DNA from: Thermoproteota archaeon
GTDB taxonomy: Archaea > Thermoproteota > Thermoprotei_A > Sulfolobales > Desulfurococcaceae
Reading direction: 5' to 3'
Length of the DNA stretch: 18,228 nucleotides
Assembly: GCA_013154205.1 (NCBI GenBank)
Contig: JAADCY010000083.1
Coordinates: 1 to 18,228 of the forward strand
A model generated the notes under the pieces. That model saw only the letters and a program-made list of their open reading frames with translations, did no database searches and had not been told where the DNA came from. The position numbers and the translations under genes were made by a program. The stretch's first letter is position 1. Each line of letters begins with the position of its first letter. Below are positions 13,878 through 18,228 of the stretch, piece by piece.

Positions 13878-14766
13878 TATCCCACTACATGTATCAGGAT
13901 TATGGTTCCCTGTAACCAAGTGTAGCCTGATAAACTCGGGCAGCCTAGGGGCAGGTGTAAATCTCGAGATAAAGCTGATCGCTCAGCCCCTGTACGATGG
14001 TAGACAAACACTTATTCTTAACAACAAGGAGCATTTCATCGAACACTACGGCTACATCCTAAGAAATACGGGTGCAAGGCCTGTCGGCATTTATGCAGAG
14101 ACACCTATGAGGCCTGGAGCAGGATTCGCGGTATCGTCTGCAGCATCGATAGCAACTGCCGTCATCCTTCAGATTGTATCAGGAATACGTAAAACCATTG
14201 AGAAAATGCTGTGGCCAGCCCATGAAGCCGAAATAATGATGTCGACAGGCCTAGGCGATGTACTGGCCGAGTACTATGGAGGAGCAGAGATAAGGGTTAG
14301 GCCTGGAGCACCTGGGATCGGATTGGTTGAGCATATACCCTTTGATTCGAGCTATAGGATCGTTGTAGCCGATCTAGGGATGAGCATTGGCACCCCGAGG
14401 ATGTTGGCTGAGATTACAGATAAGGAATACGGCTATGCTAGGAGCCTATATAGTTCGCTACTTAAGGAACCCAGTATTGAGGATTTGTTCACTTATTCAA
14501 ACATGTTCACAAGAAAGATCTTTGATTATAGCATGGTGGACGACATACTAGCACCTATCAAGAACATCGTTCAGGGATATTACCTGAAGAAATCAGCCCT
14601 CGTAGTACTTGTCGATAAAAGAGACGCTGAAACAGTTGCCGAGCACTTATTCTCGAAAGGCTTGAAACCAGTTATAACCAAGATAAGTATGGAGGGTGTA
14701 AGAATTGTATATTCCCGAGAACCATCCGAGAAGAGAGAGTCTATTGATAAGAGAGAAAATAGTTGA
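13831..14766 (+). CDS. archaeal pantoate kinase (GHMP family)
   Basis: Pantoate kinase phosphorylates pantoate to 4-phosphopantoate, a step peculiar to archaea; bacteria make pantothenate first. The protein has 311 residues. The ATG at 13831 has GGAGG 7 bases upstream; a GTG at 13855 lacks one. The GHMP glycine-rich ATP motif is PMRPGAGFAVSSAASIATA (92-110). The N-terminal strand NIPLHVSGLW (16-25) and the segment STGLGDVLAEYYGG (138-151) match the pantoate kinase branch, not homoserine or mevalonate kinases. The C-terminal ~40 residues are charged. It overlaps coaBC by 47 bases and the next gene by 62, so all three are likely translated from one messenger and coupled. Adjacent phosphopantothenate synthetase is the next step, which makes the call firm. 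Confidence 0.93.
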   Translation: MRSPSSQEVRPVLRVNIPLHVSGLWFPVTKCSLINSGSLGAGVNLEIKLIAQPLYDGRQTLILNNKEHFIEHYGYILRNTGARPVGIYAETPMRPGAGFAVSSAASIATAVILQIVSGIRKTIEKMLWPAHEAEIMMSTGLGDVLAEYYGGAEIRVRPGAPGIGLVEHIPFDSSYRIVVADLGMSIGTPRMLAEITDKEYGYARSLYSSLLKEPSIEDLFTYSNMFTRKIFDYSMVDDILAPIKNIVQGYYLKKSALVVLVDKRDAETVAEHLFSKGLKPVITKISMEGVRIVYSREPSEKRESIDKRENS

Positions 14767-15478
14767 AGGATTTAAGCGAGGAATAGTTGTTCCGGAAGGA
14801 TTAATAGCTCATGGACGTGGAGAATGCTTCGACTACCTGATCGGTGAGAAAACACAGTATTTCGCAGAAGAAGCAACAAGAGCCGCCGCAGCAGCTCTAC
14901 TCCTCGCCAAACACCCTGTGATATCAGTTAATGGAAACACTGCTGCACTCGTTCCAGAACATGTTGTTAGACTTGCGGAGGAAATAGGTGGCTACATAGA
15001 GGTGAACTTATTCTATAGGACTAGGGAGAGAGAAGAAGCCATAGCGTCTTGGCTCAAGAAACACGGTGCTAAAGAAGTCCTCGGTGTAGGCGATGATGCC
15101 TCGGCAACCATACCTGAACTATTCAGTGAGAGGAGACGAGTTAGTCCGCGTGGAATACTAATTGCTGACGTGGTACTTGTCCCTTTGGAGGACGGTGATA
15201 GAACTGAGGCGCTCAGGAAGATCGGTAAGACCGTGATAGCGATCGATCTTAACCCTCTGTCAAGAACAGCGAGAGCTGCAAACATAACGATAGTGGATAA
15301 CATCGTTAGAGCAATGCCCAACCTGGTAGAGAAAGTAAGAGAGCTCAAGAGGAAAACCAAGGAGGAGCTCAAAGAGATCGTGGAGGGTTACGACAACAAT
15401 AAAATACTCGCAGAAGCTCTACGATTTATAAAGAATAGGCTCGACGAACTAGCGAGATCCAAGCTCACACTCTTCTAG
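14705..15478 (+). CDS. 4-phosphopantoate-beta-alanine ligase (phosphopantothenate synthetase)
   Basis: This ATP-dependent archaeal enzyme condenses 4-phosphopantoate with beta-alanine to 4'-phosphopantothenate, feeding CoaBC. The TTG at 14705 gives 257 residues, close to the ~260 of characterised enzymes; GGAGGGTG ends 6 bases upstream. Family motifs: NHPRRESL (6-13), AHGRGECFDY (35-44), VISVNGNTAALVPEH (72-86), LEDGDRTEALRKIG (161-174) and IDLNPLSRTAR (180-190). The first 62 bases lie inside the pantoate kinase gene in another frame. The stop codon TAG shares the palindrome CTAG with the stop of convergent panB. All key motifs are intact. Confidence 0.95.
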   Translation: MYIPENHPRRESLLIREKIVEGFKRGIVVPEGLIAHGRGECFDYLIGEKTQYFAEEATRAAAAALLLAKHPVISVNGNTAALVPEHVVRLAEEIGGYIEVNLFYRTREREEAIASWLKKHGAKEVLGVGDDASATIPELFSERRRVSPRGILIADVVLVPLEDGDRTEALRKIGKTVIAIDLNPLSRTARAANITIVDNIVRAMPNLVEKVRELKRKTKEELKEIVEGYDNNKILAEALRFIKNRLDELARSKLTLF

Positions 15479-16329
15479 CGCTTCTCATCTTGTCTACCCA
15501 GCTTTTTGACTAGTTCCCGATAATCTTCTCCCTTCATATGGAAGTAGTGCTCTTCACCAGGGAACAATGAGTTTTTCACTTCCATAACATAGTTCTTAAC
15601 AGCCTCAATAACTATCCCGTGTAGATCAGCGTATTTCTTCGCGAAGGGCGGTACCTGCTCATTAATGCCTAAGAGGTCGTGGAGAACCAATACTTGACCA
15701 TCACAATAGGGTCCGCTACCGATACAAATTGTCGGAATACTCACTTCTTCAGTAATGATTTTAGCCACCTCGACGGCAGTGAATTCGATCACGATCGCGA
15801 AGACACCTGCTTCTTCAAGTGCTTTAGCGTCCTCGATAATCTTCTCCGCCTCCCCTAGCTTCTTACCCCTTCTCCTATACCCGCCTAGCACAAGGTATCT
15901 CTGCGGAGTAAGCCCTATATGGCCCATGACGGGTATGCCTGCTTTAACCATTGCCTCGATCTTCTCCGCCTGTTCAGCGCCACCCTCGAGCTTTACAGCG
16001 TCGGCGCCGGCCTTGAGCATGAGGCCAGCGTTTCTCACAGCTTCTTCTACACTTACCTCATAGCTTAGGAAAGGCATATCTCCTATAACGAGGGCTCTTG
16101 GCTTTGCCCTCGCAACGCTTGAAACGTGTAGTAGCATTGTATCCATGTCTATCGGGATCGTAGAGGGAAAGCCGTGAACTACCATAGCAGCGCTATCACC
16201 AACTAGGATAGCATCTACGCCTGCGGCGTCAACTAGTTTTGCAAATGCATAATCATAAGCTGTAACCATAGCGATTTTTTCCTTTCCCTTCTTCTTGATG
16301 AAATCCCTTACAGTTATTTTTCCCTGCAT
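15475..16329 (-). CDS. panB: ketopantoate hydroxymethyltransferase
   Basis: PanB transfers a hydroxymethyl group from methylenetetrahydrofolate, or the archaeal methanopterin equivalent, to 2-oxoisovalerate to give ketopantoate. The protein has 284 residues from an ATG at 16329, with GGTG 8 bases upstream. Residues known from E. coli PanB are all present: D45 in LVGDSAAMV (42-50), D84 in IGDMPFLSYE (82-91), K113 and E115 in VKLEGG (112-117), and E182 in IEFTAVEVA (181-189). IGSGPYCDGQVLVLHDLLG (203-221) is the usual signature. The C-terminal ~30 residues are charged. It follows panE by 44 bases on the same strand and converges on the phosphopantothenate synthetase gene. Confidence 0.97.
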   Translation of the reverse strand: MQGKITVRDFIKKKGKEKIAMVTAYDYAFAKLVDAAGVDAILVGDSAAMVVHGFPSTIPIDMDTMLLHVSSVARAKPRALVIGDMPFLSYEVSVEEAVRNAGLMLKAGADAVKLEGGAEQAEKIEAMVKAGIPVMGHIGLTPQRYLVLGGYRRRGKKLGEAEKIIEDAKALEEAGVFAIVIEFTAVEVAKIITEEVSIPTICIGSGPYCDGQVLVLHDLLGINEQVPPFAKKYADLHGIVIEAVKNYVMEVKNSLFPGEEHYFHMKGEDYRELVKKLGRQDEKR

Positions 16330-16359
16330 ATTGATTACACCGTTTTATAGGATTGATTA
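16330..16359. repeat. two direct repeats ATTGATTA in the panE-panB gap
   Basis: ATTGATTA occurs at 16330-16337 and 16352-16359, 22 bases apart (two helical turns), flanking the TATA-like minus-strand CTATAAAA (16350-16343). That TATA-like site is too close to the panB start to make a normal leader, so panB is probably read through from panE. The repeats could be a regulator site, but the base composition is AT-rich. Confidence 0.3.
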
Positions 16360-16373
16360 TATCTTTGTAGGAA

Positions 16374-17279
16374 TCAAGATAAAACTCCTGCCTCGATTAA
16401 ATGGATCACATGTGTTATAGTCTTGTTAACCCCATCGCCAACTATTTTCGCGACATACCCGTTAATATAATCGATCTCTGTTCTCCTGCCAGCCAAGATG
16501 TCTTGAGCCATACTGCTATAGTTGTCACGGGTAGATTCAGCAATACGTTTGACAAGACGTAACAATCTATTCTTATCTAGTTTTATCCCATGCTTCTCAG
16601 CTGCTAAGACAACTTCATCGAGAATTTCCGATGCAAGAGCTAATCCCGCGGGAGTTAGCACGATCTTGTTCGGGGCCCGCGCTATCGCGGTCAACGGATT
16701 TATAACGCTATTTACGCCTAGTTTAAGCCAGCGGTAAAACATGATCTTACTCGTTACTCTCGTATCACATCCCCCACGTCTCAGTTTGCCAGCTATTTCG
16801 AGCATATCGGGATATAGGCCTTTTTCCCTCCCAATAAAAAGAGGGCCCGGTCCACGGAGTTCTACGATATGTCTATCACGTCTATACGCACCGAAGTATA
16901 CTGCTCCGAATACTGTTCTCTCACTAGAGATCTTCTCGTAGACGAGCTCTTGGCCGCCGAAACCATTTTGAAGCATTACAATGATTGTCTCTGAGTCAGT
17001 GATTCTCCTTAGTAGATCAATTGTATCTTTAACTTGATGTGATTTTACACAGTTAAATACTACATCATATACTCCGTTCGGCGATAACGAGGAATAAGGC
17101 GTTACAGGTACGTTATACTCTGCATTATCAATGATTATGGTAATCCCTTTGTTTCTCCTTACTGCTTCGACGCTGGCCATGCTAGCATAATAGACATCGA
17201 TATCCCTAATACCAGCCCTGTACAGGTAGTGGGCTATTAGTCCCCCGACAGCTCCCCCACCGATTATCGCTATACGCAT
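16374..17279 (-). CDS. panE: ketopantoate reductase (2-dehydropantoate 2-reductase)
   Basis: PanE reduces ketopantoate to pantoate with NAD(P)H. The protein has 301 residues from an ATG at 17279; GGGG in the 14-base gap after the regulator gene serves as ribosome binding site. The Rossmann dinucleotide motif is MRIAIIGGGAVGGLIAHYLY (1-20). K79 in NCVKSHQV (76-83) and N105 in LQNGFGG (103-109) match the cofactor region. K186 in WLKLGVNSVINPLTAI (184-199) is the catalytic lysine, and E269 in RRTEIDYINGYV (265-276) is the substrate-binding residue. C77 sits next to the cofactor-site lysine. In Thermococcus the enzyme is inhibited by CoA through a conserved cysteine; whether C77 is equivalent needs alignment. 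It is co-directional with panB and the ThiR-like gene. Confidence 0.95.
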   Translation of the reverse strand: MRIAIIGGGAVGGLIAHYLYRAGIRDIDVYYASMASVEAVRRNKGITIIIDNAEYNVPVTPYSSLSPNGVYDVVFNCVKSHQVKDTIDLLRRITDSETIIVMLQNGFGGQELVYEKISSERTVFGAVYFGAYRRDRHIVELRGPGPLFIGREKGLYPDMLEIAGKLRRGGCDTRVTSKIMFYRWLKLGVNSVINPLTAIARAPNKIVLTPAGLALASEILDEVVLAAEKHGIKLDKNRLLRLVKRIAESTRDNYSSMAQDILAGRRTEIDYINGYVAKIVGDGVNKTITHVIHLIEAGVLS

Positions 17280-17293
17280 ATGATCCCCAGAAA

Positions 17294-18181
17294 CTAGTAT
17301 CTTGTAGCGATATAATCAATTAATGATAGCATTTCATCGAGAGAATCCGTAAATAAGTATATAACGGGCTCCAACCCCATTCCGCCGCTATCAGCGATAG
17401 CGTCAGGCCTATTCTTTACCGCTTGTTCTATACTACTCCAGAAATTGGACCTGGAGCTATGTGGCCCTGTCAAGACTATCTTCAAACCCTTCTTTCCGAG
17501 CAGTTCTAGTATTCTCTCATCATACTTTATATTGGATGCAACCTTTACCTCGGGCCTAGTCCTCGTCATGAGTATTAATACTTTTGCAAGATGACGAGAA
17601 GCACCGTACATGGGCTCTCCTATAGCCACAGCCCTATCTCCTTTCCTGATTATTCTCCCGGGAAGACCTATAATATCCGTGGTATCACTCGGTGGTTTAG
17701 GAGCATAAACGATATTCATACCTACTTCAGGAACCAGTTTCTCAAGCCCCCTAATAACCAGTAGTTTTTCAAGGAATAACTTGTACTCCTCGATGAACGG
17801 GTCATTGAACTTCAAAGTGTTACCTGTCTCTCTACATAATTCTTTGAAATAAGGTTTCGTTGTACATAGCAACTGGATTGATAGAGAATCTATTAGATTC
17901 GTCAATACGAGGACAAACCTTGGCTTATCACCTCTGGATAGAAGCTTTAACGCTATATCGATTACTCTATCAATATACTCGATATCAAAGCCCAATGCTT
18001 TGAGATAATCATAGTAGTAGATAAGGCTCCTCGTTACATACTTGTGGACTTGAGGCTGTGATATTTCCAGAAGCCGTGCTATCCTATGCTGGCTATAACC
18101 CATATCGATCATCTTATGTACTATGACCCCTTTCAGCGAAGGAATTATTTTCTTAGCAGCTATTTCCTGGGGAAACAACAT
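17294..18181 (-). CDS. HTH-ThiN domain protein, ThiR-like transcriptional regulator
   Basis: The ATG at 18181 gives 295 residues starting MLFPQEIAAKKIIPSLKG. GTGATC directly upstream matches the anti-SD; a TTG at 18178 and a farther TTG at 18211 are alternatives. Residues ~12-52 form a helix-turn-helix (SQHRIARLLEISQPQVHKYV, 30-49). Residues ~150-295 match the ThiN domain: PEVGMNIVYA (151-160), GLPGRIIRKGDRAVAIGEPM (172-191), YGASRHLAK (192-200), SGGMGLEPVIYLF (265-277). In archaea the HTH-ThiN combination is known as ThiR, a repressor that senses thiamin phosphate, while ThiN fused to ThiD is an enzyme. No ThiD part is present, so a regulator is the better call. Here the gene is 14 bases upstream of panE, not among thiamin genes. 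Confidence 0.85.
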   Translation of the reverse strand: MLFPQEIAAKKIIPSLKGVIVHKMIDMGYSQHRIARLLEISQPQVHKYVTRSLIYYYDYLKALGFDIEYIDRVIDIALKLLSRGDKPRFVLVLTNLIDSLSIQLLCTTKPYFKELCRETGNTLKFNDPFIEEYKLFLEKLLVIRGLEKLVPEVGMNIVYAPKPPSDTTDIIGLPGRIIRKGDRAVAIGEPMYGASRHLAKVLILMTRTRPEVKVASNIKYDERILELLGKKGLKIVLTGPHSSRSNFWSSIEQAVKNRPDAIADSGGMGLEPVIYLFTDSLDEMLSLIDYIATRY

Positions 18182-18228
18182 GATCACTTCACAAAAACCC
18201 TTGCTATACAAACAATCAATAACAGTTT

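Noticed and set aside
16343..16350. TATA box giving panB its own promoter
   Set aside because: It lies about 14 bases before the start codon, so the transcript would begin inside the gene; read-through from panE is more likely.
1..18228. CRISPR array, insertion sequence or integrated element
   Set aside because: No regularly spaced repeats, transposase, integrase or terminal repeats were seen, and the genes are typical archaeal core genes.

Overview
This window looks like the chromosome of a hyperthermophilic crenarchaeon, probably of the Desulfurococcales type. The grounds are archaeal-only enzymes (TiaS agmatidine synthase, deoxyhypusine synthase, archaeal pantoate kinase and phosphopantothenate synthetase), an Ard1-type N-acetyltransferase, archaeal PCNA, dense gene packing, frequent GTG and TTG starts, and a recurrent Shine-Dalgarno core GGTG/GGTGG about 4-9 bases before most starts. 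No insertion sequence, integrase, CRISPR array or rRNA is visible. No complete tRNA gene is visible either.

Layout. (1) 66-1733: a secreted, C-terminally anchored, heavily sequon-bearing surface protein with a coiled-coil stalk. It converges on a DUF457/YdjM-type membrane protein (1770-2246). (2) 2267-2333, minus strand: a candidate C/D box guide sRNA in the DUF457 leader, with its own TATA-like element inside the end of tiaS. One guide is complementary to the universal tRNA T-loop. (3) 2349-5491, minus strand: tiaS, dys and a winged-helix PD-(D/E)XK nuclease-like gene. dys and tiaS look translationally coupled, and both enzymes use polyamine-type substrates to modify the translation apparatus. 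(4) 5580-8194, plus strand: PCNA, an unrecognised protein with weak nucleotidyltransferase-like features, and a PhoH-type ATPase carrying a KH domain. (5) 8201-12500, minus strand: a Trm5-family tRNA methyltransferase, an unrecognised protein, endonuclease III, AsnRS and an Ard1-type acetyltransferase. (6) 12636-18181: the pathway from ketoisovalerate to 4'-phosphopantetheine. coaBC, pantoate kinase and phosphopantothenate synthetase lie on the plus strand with long gene overlaps. panB, panE and an HTH-ThiN (ThiR-like) regulator lie on the minus strand and converge on them at a shared CTAG stop.

How the genes work together. PanB and PanE make pantoate, pantoate kinase and phosphopantothenate synthetase turn it into 4'-phosphopantothenate, and CoaBC turns that into 4'-phosphopantetheine. 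All the dedicated archaeal steps are thus within about 5 kb. The ThiN-domain regulator at the head of the panE-panB unit suggests a thiamin-CoA regulatory link. The other genes centre on translation (tRNA-Ile2 agmatidine, hypusine precursor, tRNA G37 methylation, Asn-tRNA, N-terminal acetylation) and DNA replication or repair (PCNA, Nth, nuclease-like protein).

The most novel-looking items are the candidate C/D sRNA against the tRNA T-loop, the ThiR-like gene in a pantoate operon, and three genes of unknown function (6370-7020, 9068-9796 and the nuclease-like 4766-5491). Everything here was read by eye: no alignment or database search was run, and family names come from motif recognition.
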